From Candidatus Poribacteria bacterium (GTDB taxonomy: Bacteria; Poribacteria; WGA-4E; WGA-3G): 64,000 nucleotides of DNA. Below the pieces are notes generated by a model. It was not told the DNA's origin. It did no database searches and saw nothing but the letters and a program-made list of their open reading frames with translations. The position numbers were made by a program, and so were the translations under genes. Shown one piece after another: positions 34,938-43,735 of the stretch (position 1 is the stretch's first letter; every line of letters begins with the position of its first letter). The stretch covers positions 1 to 64,000 of the forward strand of contig PYIY01000208.1 in NCBI GenBank assembly GCA_003635195.1, written 5' to 3'.

Positions 34938-35015
34938 AAAAATCCAGATTTTTTCGCTTTCCTTGAAAATTATGCACATTTTCTGCCATAAAATTGTATC
35001 TTTAACAATTGAAAC
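34938..35015 (+). promoter_or_regulatory. Conserved upstream element, copy B
   Basis: GAAAATTATGCACATTTTC and AAAATTGTATC match copy A at 33901-33965 in order and spacing. It lies about 100 bp before the sigma operon and could hold a shared promoter or operator. Confidence 0.45.
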
Positions 35016-35117
35016 GTATGTTTGGGCAATTTGTATGGTAGCCATGCATCCTTTGCAAGCATCAGTGTCTATTTTTAATTCAAAAACCTGCTGAATACCC
35101 CCTGAGGGAGAACCCTG

Positions 35118-36437
35118 ATGGAAAACAATGATGTTCAACTGATTCGGAGAATCTTGTCAGGCGACGACGCGGCATTCACCACTTTAGTGGGGAAATACCA
35201 AAAGAGTGTCCACGCACTTGCGTGGCGAAAGATTGGTGATTTTCACATCGCCGAAGAAATTACACAAGACACCTTCCTCCAGGCATACAAAAAACTTTCA
35301 ATGCTGAGAAACCCTAATCAGTTTGCAGGCTGGCTTTATGTCATTGCAACTAATCTTTGCAATCGGTGGCACCAAAAGAAGAAACTTCCGACGCAATCGC
35401 TGGAGGGCACACCCATGACAGAAATAGAGAAATCTTCTTACAAACGTTATGCATCCGAGCGACGGGAGACAGAAACCACCGAACATCACCATGAAATCGT
35501 CAAAAAACTTTTACAAAAACTACCAGAGAGCGAACGGACGGTCGTAACCCTCCACTATCTCGGTGAAATGACCATTAAGGAGATCGGTAGGTTTTTAGGC
35601 GTGTCGGTGAACACGATTAACAGTCGGTTGCGCCGGGCAAAGAAGCGTCTACAAGAGCGAGAAGAACTCTTGATTCAGGAGATGCTCGGTAGCGTCCAAT
35701 TACCCGCTACCCTTATGGAAAACATCGCTCGCCAAGTTGCGAATATAAAACCGATACCAACACCCGTTGGGAAACCTTTGGTGCCATGGGCGGCTCTCGG
35801 CACAGCGGCTGTTTTAATTATATTGGGGCTCGGCGTGGGTAATCAATACCTCGCCCACTATCAGAAACCGTATAGTTTCGAGGCAGAATTTGAACCAACG
35901 ATTGAAATCGTTGATGCCCCTATCGTCCTCTATATTGATGCAAAATTAGCACTGCAAAATCAGTTTGGAAGGACTGTTATCCCCAATAAGCAAAATCGTA
36001 CGAGTTTGTCTGTTGATCCTGAAACCCCAAGCACTCCTCAATCCGAAAAACGGTTCTTTGGGTTAACGCTTGCTGAAATTGAAGCGGAAATCCCCGATCT
36101 TGAAAAAGAAATCCGAACCAATCTCACTAAGGCTGCGGCACTCTACACCGAGCTGCGACGCACAGATGGCACAGCAGGGATGTCTACTCGAATTGCCACA
36201 TGGCGCGACGAAACATGGCAAGAGGTGCAGCGACTGTTCCAAGAGGTCGTTGAGACCGGAAAAATTCGGAGATATAGGTCTTATTTGAAGGTGACAGGGG
36301 TAGAGAGGGATCCGGTCCTCCCCGGCGGATGGATCTATGCGCTGATGGAACCCCTCCCGATGCGGGTCATCCCCAGCAGAGCATTCAGTGAATCTTCTGA
36401 GCAAGATAGTGCTAAGCGTTTCCCCAATGAAAATTAG
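35118..36437 (+). CDS. Membrane-tethered ECF sigma factor with C-terminal FFGLTLAEIE module
   Basis: Residues 1-185 are an ECF sigma factor: region 2 HIAEEITQDTFLQAYKK, region 4 LPESERTVVTLHYLGEMTIK and NTINSRLRRAKKRLQ. A linker leads to one membrane helix (about 222-242, WAALGTAAVLIILGLGVG) and the motif SFEAEFEPTIEIVDAPI. The last part (312-418) is a module starting FFGLTLAEIE and ending GGWIYALMEPLPMRV, also found in the anchored protein at 38553. The first 290 residues closely resemble the sigma-Kelch protein at 57840, whose C-terminal domain is entirely different. It is probably membrane-held and released by proteolysis or conformational change. It heads an operon to 40370. Confidence 0.88.
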   Translation: MENNDVQLIRRILSGDDAAFTTLVGKYQKSVHALAWRKIGDFHIAEEITQDTFLQAYKKLSMLRNPNQFAGWLYVIATNLCNRWHQKKKLPTQSLEGTPMTEIEKSSYKRYASERRETETTEHHHEIVKKLLQKLPESERTVVTLHYLGEMTIKEIGRFLGVSVNTINSRLRRAKKRLQEREELLIQEMLGSVQLPATLMENIARQVANIKPIPTPVGKPLVPWAALGTAAVLIILGLGVGNQYLAHYQKPYSFEAEFEPTIEIVDAPIVLYIDAKLALQNQFGRTVIPNKQNRTSLSVDPETPSTPQSEKRFFGLTLAEIEAEIPDLEKEIRTNLTKAAALYTELRRTDGTAGMSTRIATWRDETWQEVQRLFQEVVETGKIRRYRSYLKVTGVERDPVLPGGWIYALMEPLPMRVIPSRAFSESSEQDSAKRFPNEN

Positions 36438-36452
36438 ATATAGGAGGAAACA

Positions 36453-37412
36453 ATGCCTCTTTTAAATATGAAAACGAACCGTTTCCTACTTTCCTGCTTT
36501 GTCCTTTTCACATGTCTTACAACAATACTCGCACAGGAAACACCACAAGATGCATCAAAAACAGACCTTGATTTCAATGCCCTTTTAGCAGCGATTAAAC
36601 ACCATAACGCACTACTGAAATCCGGTGAAGGCGAAGTCGTTTATACGCTTGGGGTCCTTCCGTTCAATACTGACATCGATGCCAATCCAGACACCACTAT
36701 TATTACCGGCACCATCGCCTTCAATGCAGAAAACACACGTTTCGATGCAGAGGAGACCCCTTTTCATTCACAAGGAAAAACCACTATCATTACACCGAGC
36801 GGAAGATGGGAAATTGTGCCTCACAAACATAGAAAACCTAACTACTCCTTTAACACAGAAGAACAACCTCAACTCATCAATCCTTTTCATGATGTGGATC
36901 CGAGACGGTGGCTCACATTGAGAAGCAAAGATTTAGCAACCTATCTGAGAAGAAAGAACTTCCAGATCACAGGACGCGAGGGATTCAAAAATAGTCTCTG
37001 TTATGTTTTGGAGGCAAAAGACGGAGATAGAACCGAAAAGATTTGGATCGCACCCGATCAAGGATTCCGATACCTAAAACACGAAAGTCAATTCCCTCGT
37101 CCAGTCGATGCACTTGACAGCGAGGTGCCGATGGAGGCACTCTGGATCGACCGCACGATAATCTCTTATCAGCAACACGGGGAGATTTGGTTCCCTAAAG
37201 CAGTCTTTGATGAATCCGCTTGGCTCGACTTTAAGCCAAAGGATCCTATAATTTCCGGACAGCAACTGGAGATAAAGAATTTCAAAATCAATCACGACAT
37301 ACCACCAGAAACGTTTATCGTTGATATTCCGGACGATGCGATGATTAAGGTGAATCAAGAAAAACAGAAATTGTCCAAGGCAGAATTCCTCAAACGCTAC
37401 GGACAGCAATAG
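36453..37412 (+). CDS. Exported LolA/RseB-like protein, paralogue 1
   Basis: The signal peptide (residues 1-27, cut near ILAQE) is followed by a predicted beta-rich protein. Marks are LLAAIKHHNALLKSGEGEV, VDPRRWLTL, CYVLEAKDGDRTEKIWIAP and FRYLKHESQFPRP. The order (helix, then antiparallel strands, then a protein-derived ligand strand) resembles LolA and RseB, the latter being a periplasmic regulator of an ECF anti-sigma factor. This fold assignment is by eye. AGGAGG precedes the ATG. It lies 15 bp after the tethered sigma gene, and two relatives follow in the operon. Confidence 0.7.
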   Translation: MPLLNMKTNRFLLSCFVLFTCLTTILAQETPQDASKTDLDFNALLAAIKHHNALLKSGEGEVVYTLGVLPFNTDIDANPDTTIITGTIAFNAENTRFDAEETPFHSQGKTTIITPSGRWEIVPHKHRKPNYSFNTEEQPQLINPFHDVDPRRWLTLRSKDLATYLRRKNFQITGREGFKNSLCYVLEAKDGDRTEKIWIAPDQGFRYLKHESQFPRPVDALDSEVPMEALWIDRTIISYQQHGEIWFPKAVFDESAWLDFKPKDPIISGQQLEIKNFKINHDIPPETFIVDIPDDAMIKVNQEKQKLSKAEFLKRYGQQ

Positions 37413-37568
37413 GAAAACCGATTGTTTCGGCAATGCTATAACGGACTATTGCCACCTACCCCGGTCTATTCTGATGCTGACAACTGATGGTTTTCGACTC
37501 CTGACCGCTGATAACCAAATACTTCCTGACTTTGCGAATGAAAACTGAACTAAGTAAGGAGGAAAACA

Positions 37569-38480
37569 GTGTCTCTTTTAAACCTGAAATCATATCATTT
37601 CCCAGTTTCTTGTATTGTGTTTCTCGTGTGCCTTACAGCCGTATTCGCGCAGGATACACCGCTGCGAGACGCCGCAGAAGATGAGCTTGACCTCAAAGCA
37701 CTTTTAGCAGCTATCAAACATCATGATGCCCTACTCAAATCCGGTGAAGGCGAAGTTGTCCATACCGATGAGCAACCTCCTATAGAGGCAGACACGCGTA
37801 TTGTTAAAGTGCGTATCACTTTCGATTCAGAGAACACGCGCTTCGATTCACAAAGAGAAATTACGATCCTTACACCAACCGAAATGTGGCAGATTGCCCC
37901 TCACAGGCAGAGACATCCTAAATACCACTTTAGCACAGAACCCCGATCATTTTATGAGAATGTGGATCCGAGGCGATGGCTCATCAAACATTTAGCAACC
38001 CATCTTGAGCGCGACAACTTTCAGATCATAGGACGTGAGGTTTTCAACGATATTCTCTGCTATGTCTTGGAAGCAAAACAGGGAGATACGTCCGAAAAAA
38101 TTTGGATCGCGCCTGAACAAGGGTTCCGATACCTAAAACGTGAAAACCGATTCCCCCGACCCGTAGACGCTCTGGATAGCGATATTCCGATGGAGGCACT
38201 CACCATCATCCGCACGATAATCTCCTATCAGCAATTCGGAGAGACGTGGTTCCCGAAAACAGTCTTTAGTGAATATGCTTGGCTCGACTTTAAGGCGACA
38301 TATCCTATAATTTCCAGAGAGAGACTGGAACTCAAGAACTTTAAAGTGAATCATAATCTACCACCAGAAACGTTTACCGTTGACATCCCCGACGATGCAA
38401 TGATTAAGGTGGAAGGAATCAATAAGCCATTGACCAAACAGGAATTCCTCAAGCAATACAAACAACAGACTGAAAACTGA
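37569..38480 (+). CDS. Exported LolA/RseB-like protein, paralogue 2
   Basis: This is a close relative of the preceding protein: LLAAIKHHDALLKSGEGEVV, VDPRRWL, ILCYVLEAKQGDTSEKIWIA and VDIPDDAMIKV are nearly unchanged. The signal peptide ends near VFAQD. The start is GTG with AGGAGG before it. It clearly arose by tandem duplication. The 155-bp spacer before it contains simple AACTGA-type units. The C-terminal motif TKQEFLKQYKQQ matches AKAEFLKRYGQQ of paralogue 1. The role is inferred only from the operon: a periplasmic sensor or partner of the tethered sigma factor. Confidence 0.7.
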   Translation: MSLLNLKSYHFPVSCIVFLVCLTAVFAQDTPLRDAAEDELDLKALLAAIKHHDALLKSGEGEVVHTDEQPPIEADTRIVKVRITFDSENTRFDSQREITILTPTEMWQIAPHRQRHPKYHFSTEPRSFYENVDPRRWLIKHLATHLERDNFQIIGREVFNDILCYVLEAKQGDTSEKIWIAPEQGFRYLKRENRFPRPVDALDSDIPMEALTIIRTIISYQQFGETWFPKTVFSEYAWLDFKATYPIISRERLELKNFKVNHNLPPETFTVDIPDDAMIKVEGINKPLTKQEFLKQYKQQTEN

Positions 38481-38552
38481 TAACTGGCAACTGAAAGCCA
38501 CTTGACTTTGCTGGCGTTGTTCCGTAAAATAACTACAAAGGAACATTTCATC

Positions 38553-39257
38553 ATGTTTAAATCGAAATTATTTTGGGGTGGCGTATTACTCTGCGGTGTG
38601 GCGATACTCTTCGGTATCCTGATTCACAACGCAAATCAACCGCAAGAAACAATAACAATCTACAAAACCGTCACACCGGAATCACGCGTTAAATCCGAGG
38701 CTTCAGAAAAACCGACGACTCAGATAAACGACGAGGTAGACAAAACAGAACTCGTTTCTACATCTATAGATTCCGATGTATTAACAGATACTGAAGACTT
38801 TTCCTCGGAAGAAGCACAATTTTTCCTCACGGAAGCACAAACCGAGCAGAACACTCCGTCCGATGAAACTGAAACTGAAAGCGTCACTGAACCTGAAGAG
38901 GAACGTTTCTTCGGATTAACACTCGCTGAAATCGAAAAGAAAATTCCTATGCTTGAAGAAGAAATCCGAACCAATCTCACCAAGGCTGTAGAACTCTACA
39001 CTGAACTGAGAAGTACGGATGGAATGGCAAGTAAGTCACCTCCGTACTTCTCAGGTGAGATTGCTACTTGGCGAGACGAAACTTGGAAAGAAGTCAAGCG
39101 ACTGTTCCACGATGTCGCTAACACTGGAAAAATTATGAGCTATACGTCCTATTTGAAGGTGACAGGTGGAGATAACCCGCTACTTCCGGGCGGGTGGATC
39201 TCTGAATTGATGGAACCGCTGCCAATGCGGGTTAGCTACAATGGGACATTTCAATAA
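38553..39257 (+). CDS. Anchored protein with the same FFGLTLAEIE module as the sigma factor
   Basis: The product has one membrane helix (5-24), the phrase ETITIYKTVTPES just outside it, an acidic low-complexity linker, and a C-terminal module (about 117-228) that begins RFFGLTLAEIEKKIP and ends GGWISELMEPLPMRV. The module is highly similar to that of the sigma factor at 35118 (shared EIRTNLTKA, IATWRDETW, SYLKVTG). The opening with IYKTV matches the protein at 16156. It may compete with or dimerise with the sigma factor's outer part. The start at 38553 has AAAGGA at good spacing. Confidence 0.78.
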   Translation: MFKSKLFWGGVLLCGVAILFGILIHNANQPQETITIYKTVTPESRVKSEASEKPTTQINDEVDKTELVSTSIDSDVLTDTEDFSSEEAQFFLTEAQTEQNTPSDETETESVTEPEEERFFGLTLAEIEKKIPMLEEEIRTNLTKAVELYTELRSTDGMASKSPPYFSGEIATWRDETWKEVKRLFHDVANTGKIMSYTSYLKVTGGDNPLLPGGWISELMEPLPMRVSYNGTFQ

Positions 39258-39287
39258 ATTCTTTTAACAGGAGATAGGAGAACAACA

Positions 39288-40370
39288 ATGTTTCTTTTAA
39301 ACGTGAAGGCGATCCGTTTTGTAATTCCGTGTTTCGTTTTTTTCGCGTGTTTCACGACGACATTCGCACAACAAGAAGACGCACTGCCTGTCTTACCACA
39401 GAACGCCGCAGATGCTGAAAACGATTTCAATATGATCCTACTCGGCATGGAAAATTATGACGGAGCCGCACTATCCGGCGAGGGAGAATGTCTATATGTC
39501 TTTAGACAACCCGGAACGCCTGAGGCCTATAGCACCTGGAAGGCGCGTCTGGCGTTTGACCCATGGCACACACGTATAGAATTTGAAGAAGGCTTTTCCA
39601 ACAATACACAAACACCGAGAGCAACCCTTCTTTCATCGCCAAGCGGCACTTTGGAGATAACATACGCTAAAGCAGAGGAACCGAGTTACCATTTTCGGCG
39701 TAGCTTGCAAGCCGAAAACTTGCTATTAAAAAGTCGGCGTAACTTGCAAGTTTCCGAAAACTTGCAACTAAAAAGCCAAACAGAGATTGAATTAGGTGCT
39801 TCAAGAGATTGGGTGGATCCAAGGCGATGGCTCCATAGCATTGACGGACGGGATTTACCGACCTATCTGAAAGCGCAAAACTTCCGTATCCTAAAATCCG
39901 AGTTTTTCAACGGTTTTCCGTGTTATGTCCTTGAAGCAAAACAAGAAAATGGCTTTGAAAGAATTTGGGTCTCGCCTGAGTTGGGGCTGCGCTACCTGCA
40001 GTATGAAAACCGATTTTTAAGTGCGACAGTTTCCGCAGATGGACAAATCAAGAAAGGCACACCCTCCGTCAGACGCATTAGACTCTCTTATGGACTATAT
40101 GGTGAGGATGCATGGTTTGTCACAAATGGAATCGCTGAAACGCTCTGGATCGATGCCGATGGCGAGGAATACCTTATCAACCGGGCTATCATAGAAACAC
40201 AGAATTTCATAGTGAATCACGAGATTCCAACTGCGGTATTCGCTGTTGACATCCCTGGTGATGCCACGATTCAGGTAGAAGCATTGGATAAGAAATTATC
40301 GGAAGCCGAATTTCGCCAATGGTACGACGAAATACACTTGGAAGGTATAAGACTCATCAAAGACCGATAA
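39288..40370 (+). CDS. Exported LolA/RseB-like protein, paralogue 3
   Basis: This more distant member keeps DWVDPRRWLHS, FPCYVLEAKQENGFERIWVSP, LRYLQYENRFL and VDIPGDATIQVE. It carries an in-frame insertion of about 27 residues (around 136-162) made of two DNA repeat units (SLQAENLLLKS and NLQVSENLQLKS). The signal peptide ends near TFAQQ. AGGAG lies upstream. A good terminator follows 35 bp after the stop, ending the operon. Confidence 0.7.
   Translation: MFLLNVKAIRFVIPCFVFFACFTTTFAQQEDALPVLPQNAADAENDFNMILLGMENYDGAALSGEGECLYVFRQPGTPEAYSTWKARLAFDPWHTRIEFEEGFSNNTQTPRATLLSSPSGTLEITYAKAEEPSYHFRRSLQAENLLLKSRRNLQVSENLQLKSQTEIELGASRDWVDPRRWLHSIDGRDLPTYLKAQNFRILKSEFFNGFPCYVLEAKQENGFERIWVSPELGLRYLQYENRFLSATVSADGQIKKGTPSVRRIRLSYGLYGEDAWFVTNGIAETLWIDADGEEYLINRAIIETQNFIVNHEIPTAVFAVDIPGDATIQVEALDKKLSEAEFRQWYDEIHLEGIRLIKDR
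39695..39775. repeat. Two tandem GCAAG-type repeat units inside a gene
   Basis: Units of 39 and 42 bp (39695-39733, 39734-39775) share TCGGCGTARCTTGCAAG and CCGAAAACTTGC. Together they add 27 codons without breaking the frame. A related unit is at 20604-20641. Confidence 0.88.
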
Positions 40371-40404
40371 TTGATCCAACAAAATTTACCTAAACTTTTT
40401 CACT

Positions 40405-40436
40405 GGCGAGGTTACCCGACCTCGCCTTTTATATTT
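40405..40436 (+). terminator. Rho-independent terminator of the sigma operon
   Basis: GGCGAGGT (40405-40412) and ACCTCGCC (40419-40426) form an 8-bp GC-rich stem with a 6-base loop, followed by TTTTATATTT. Confidence 0.85.
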
Positions 40437-40562
40437 CCATAGCATTTTATGGAAAAATATGATAAAATATAAAGAGGTGTAAATATCCACTGGTAGCTGT
40501 GCTTTACAAGCGCGCCGATTGAATACATATTATTAATCGTCCAATTCACCAATAGTTCAAAA

Positions 40563-43262
40563 ATGCGGAAACTCTCTTTAGCTGCCTTTCTTATTCTACT
40601 GCTCAACAGCGCATACCTGTTCAGTTTCGGCGAACCGACGCTCTTTTATATATTCAACGTCCTACTCCACATTGGACTCGGTACCGTCCTGATACTCCCG
40701 TTCTGCATCTATGTCTATAAGCATTTAGGGTATCGCTTGCAAGCCCATATTCAGAAGCAAAGCATCTCAACGCTCGGACAATTGGGGGGCATCGGAATAG
40801 CCGTTGGTATCATCACTGGTGTCTATCTGATGATCGTCGGTGCGACAACTCCCCATCGGTGGCTTCTCATCACACACATTGTCAGTGTGAGCGTGGGTTG
40901 CCTCCTTTTCTGCATTTACCTACTGAGAAGTGCCGAACTTCTTACGCCATTGCTGCGAAAAATAACAGTAGGCGTATTGGCTATCGTCGTTATTTTCCCC
41001 ATTGGTGCGAAACTCGCGCAACACTACCTTCCGAATGAAATGTATCTCGTCAAAAATCCCGCACTGCCACCCACAAGCATGTACGAGGAAGGCGGTGGCA
41101 CAACAGGACATTTTTTCCCCGCATCCGTCGAAACGGAAACAGGTGCCTTAATTCCGACGGATTTCTTTCTTACGTCAGAAACCTGTGCTGCAAAAGGGTG
41201 TCATCCAGATATCTATCAGCAGTGGAACGAATCCGCCCATCACTTCTCCTCTTTCAATAACCAGTGGTATCGCAAGTCAATTATCTATATGCAGGAAGTC
41301 AACGGCATTGAACCCTCCAAATGGTGTGGTGGCTGCCACGACCCAGCGATCCTGCTCAACGGCGTGATGGACAAACCCATACGGGAGAACCTCCATACAC
41401 CCGCCGCACAAGCCGGACTCGCCTGCACAGCATGCCACTCCATCGAACGCGTCAAGGATACAATGGGTAACAGCGGATACGTGATCAAATATCCGCCACT
41501 TCACGACATCGCCGCCAGCGATAACCCGATCATTCGGAATCTGCACAACTACCTCATCCGACTCGATCCAGAGCCGCACAAAAAGAGTTTCCTCAAACCG
41601 TTTCATCGTCAAAACACCGCCGAATTCTGTTCAACATGTCATAAAGTGCACCTTGATGAACCCGTCAACAATTTCCGTTGGGTGCGCGGCTTCAACGACT
41701 ACGACCAGTGGCAGAAAAGCGGTGTCTCTCACCAAGGCGCGTTGTCCTTCTATTATCCTGAAAAGGCGAAAAAGTGCGTCGATTGTCACATGCCGCTTGT
41801 CGATTCCACAGATGCCGCAAATATCAACGGTAAGGTTCACAACCACCGCTTCCCCGCAGCGAACACGGCACTCCCGTTCGTCAACCAGCATCCCGACCAA
41901 CTCAAAGCCGTGACAGATTTTTTGCAGGATGAAGTTGTAACGTTAGACCTATTCGCAGACGGTGCCCCAATTCCAAGCGACGGGGTTGAAATATTGCGAA
42001 ATGGAAACACACGGATCGATGTCGTGGTACGCACGCGCGGAGTCGGACACCGTTTCCCCGCTGGTACGATTGACGCGTTCGATATCTGGTTGGAGGTGAA
42101 GGCTACTGATGAAAACGGAAAGATCGTCTTCTGGAACGGTAGGATCGCCGCACCCGATGGCAACGGACCCGTTGATCCGAGCGCGCACTTTTACCGCGCC
42201 TACATGCTGGACGCACACGGCAACCTGATTAACAAGCGAAACGCTTGGGCATTACGAACCGTGCTCTATTCAAACACCATCCCACCAGGTGCCGCCGACA
42301 CTGTCCGCTACCGACTCGAAATCCCGTCTGATTGCGGAGATATTCTCACTGTGGAAGCGACACTCAGCTACCGTAAATTCAATTGGTGGCATACACAGTG
42401 GGCTTACGCCGGTGTCCGAGACCCAGAAGATACCAACTTCCAAGTAGATAAAGGCTACGATGACGGTAAGTGGGTCTGGACGGGTGATACTTCGGATGTC
42501 GCTGGGAAAATTAAGGCAATCCCAAATCTACCGATTATAGAGATGGCAACTGCTACAGCAACTTTAAAAGTAGTAGGCACAGTCCCTGGGTTTCCGTCCA
42601 CTGAAGTCATAGAGAACGCACGCGAACGCTGGAACGACTACGGCATCGGACTCCTCCTGCAAGGCGATCTAAAAGCCGCAGAAACCGCGTTCCTCAAGGT
42701 AACTGAGATAGAACCGGGATACCTCGACGGATGGGTCAATGTCGCAAGAGTTAAAATTGAAGAAGGCGATATGCAGGGTGCCGAAGCCATGCTTGAAAAA
42801 GCATTTGAAATCCAGAGGACGCTGCCACCGGAAAACCCGCATCGCGCGAAGGTTCACTACTTTTATGCCCTCGTTCAGGAAACGCACGGCAACTATGACA
42901 CAGCAATAGAGCATCTCCAGCGTGCCGCTGCGCAATTTCCACGAGACACCCGCGTCCGCAACAGACTCGGACGTATGCACTTCCTCAAACGCGACTATGA
43001 AACTGCGCTCACTGAATTCCAGAAAACGCTCACCGTTGACCCAGAAGATTTGGATGCACACTATAATATGATGCGCTGCTATCGCGCCCTCAAGAATCCC
43101 TCGCTCGCCGCGAAATCGCAGAAACTCTATCTACGTTTTAAGGCAGACGAATCCGTTGATGCCATCACCGGCATCCCCCGCCGTGCCGATCCGAACGTCA
43201 ATCGCGAACGCCAACCGATTCACGAACACACCAATAGTTATGAACCCCCATCCAACCCATAA
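40563..43262 (+). CDS. Membrane multihaem cytochrome c with TPR domain
   Basis: About five membrane helices (5-22, 32-54, 75-95, 101-122, 135-152) lead to a periplasmic part with haem motifs CGGCH (255-259), CTACH (288-292), CSTCH (356-360) and CVDCH (405-409), plus a CX4CH (CAAKGCH, 208-214) that may bind a fifth haem. This resembles cytochrome c554-type proteins. The C-terminal 250 residues contain TPR repeats (GLLLQGDLKAAETAFLKV, WVNVARVKIEEGDMQGAEA, RNRLGRMHFLKRDYETALTE). It is probably an electron-transfer protein of the cytoplasmic membrane; the acceptor is unknown. Confidence 0.87.
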   Translation: MRKLSLAAFLILLLNSAYLFSFGEPTLFYIFNVLLHIGLGTVLILPFCIYVYKHLGYRLQAHIQKQSISTLGQLGGIGIAVGIITGVYLMIVGATTPHRWLLITHIVSVSVGCLLFCIYLLRSAELLTPLLRKITVGVLAIVVIFPIGAKLAQHYLPNEMYLVKNPALPPTSMYEEGGGTTGHFFPASVETETGALIPTDFFLTSETCAAKGCHPDIYQQWNESAHHFSSFNNQWYRKSIIYMQEVNGIEPSKWCGGCHDPAILLNGVMDKPIRENLHTPAAQAGLACTACHSIERVKDTMGNSGYVIKYPPLHDIAASDNPIIRNLHNYLIRLDPEPHKKSFLKPFHRQNTAEFCSTCHKVHLDEPVNNFRWVRGFNDYDQWQKSGVSHQGALSFYYPEKAKKCVDCHMPLVDSTDAANINGKVHNHRFPAANTALPFVNQHPDQLKAVTDFLQDEVVTLDLFADGAPIPSDGVEILRNGNTRIDVVVRTRGVGHRFPAGTIDAFDIWLEVKATDENGKIVFWNGRIAAPDGNGPVDPSAHFYRAYMLDAHGNLINKRNAWALRTVLYSNTIPPGAADTVRYRLEIPSDCGDILTVEATLSYRKFNWWHTQWAYAGVRDPEDTNFQVDKGYDDGKWVWTGDTSDVAGKIKAIPNLPIIEMATATATLKVVGTVPGFPSTEVIENARERWNDYGIGLLLQGDLKAAETAFLKVTEIEPGYLDGWVNVARVKIEEGDMQGAEAMLEKAFEIQRTLPPENPHRAKVHYFYALVQETHGNYDTAIEHLQRAAAQFPRDTRVRNRLGRMHFLKRDYETALTEFQKTLTVDPEDLDAHYNMMRCYRALKNPSLAAKSQKLYLRFKADESVDAITGIPRRADPNVNRERQPIHEHTNSYEPPSNP

Positions 43263-43297
43263 GCATCAGAAACCCGCAATTTATAAGGAACAAAACA

Positions 43298-43735
43298 ATG
43301 ATAATACCGCCTAATATGGAGCATCAGAAATTGACGCTTAGAGGTTGTCTCGGATTAATAGTTTTTACCTTGAGCCTTTTGCTTGGATTTTGGTTGGTTG
43401 TTAAGTTTGACATGTGTGCCCTCCGAGTAGCGGGTGAAGGAACTGGGTTAGAAAACCGTTCTACCATAGATAGCAATCCGAATTTTGGACATCCCTCTTA
43501 CAAGCGTTTTCAATTTGACAACGCATCTATAATATGCTATCCTATAGGAAAATTACCCAAAATCGAGACAGCAACGCTATTCCTTGGAAACTATTTTGAC
43601 GACCAATCACATAAGAGACCTTCTAAAACAATTACCCGCCATCGAAAAACTCCTGAACACGCAGGAGATGCTCGACCTGCAAGCCACCTACGCGCGCCCG
43701 CTCGTTACAGAAGCCCTACGCGCTGCAGTTGCTGA
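43298..43735 (+). CDS. Small membrane protein whose frame runs into selA
   Basis: AAGGAA precedes the ATG, and residues 17-36 form a membrane helix (LRGCLGLIVFTLSLLLGFW). The real-looking part ends near GNYFDD. The final 50 residues are rich in Arg, Pro and His and overlap the selA coding sequence in another frame, so they are probably not native. The simplest reading is that the gene lost its own end and stop codon when its tail was joined to selA. I know no family for the conserved part. Confidence 0.5.
   Translation: MIIPPNMEHQKLTLRGCLGLIVFTLSLLLGFWLVVKFDMCALRVAGEGTGLENRSTIDSNPNFGHPSYKRFQFDNASIICYPIGKLPKIETATLFLGNYFDDQSHKRPSKTITRHRKTPEHAGDARPASHLRAPARYRSPTRCSC

Noticed and set aside
39695-39775. 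Two tandem 40-bp units as a CRISPR remnant
   Set aside because: They are adjacent without spacers and translated in frame within a gene.
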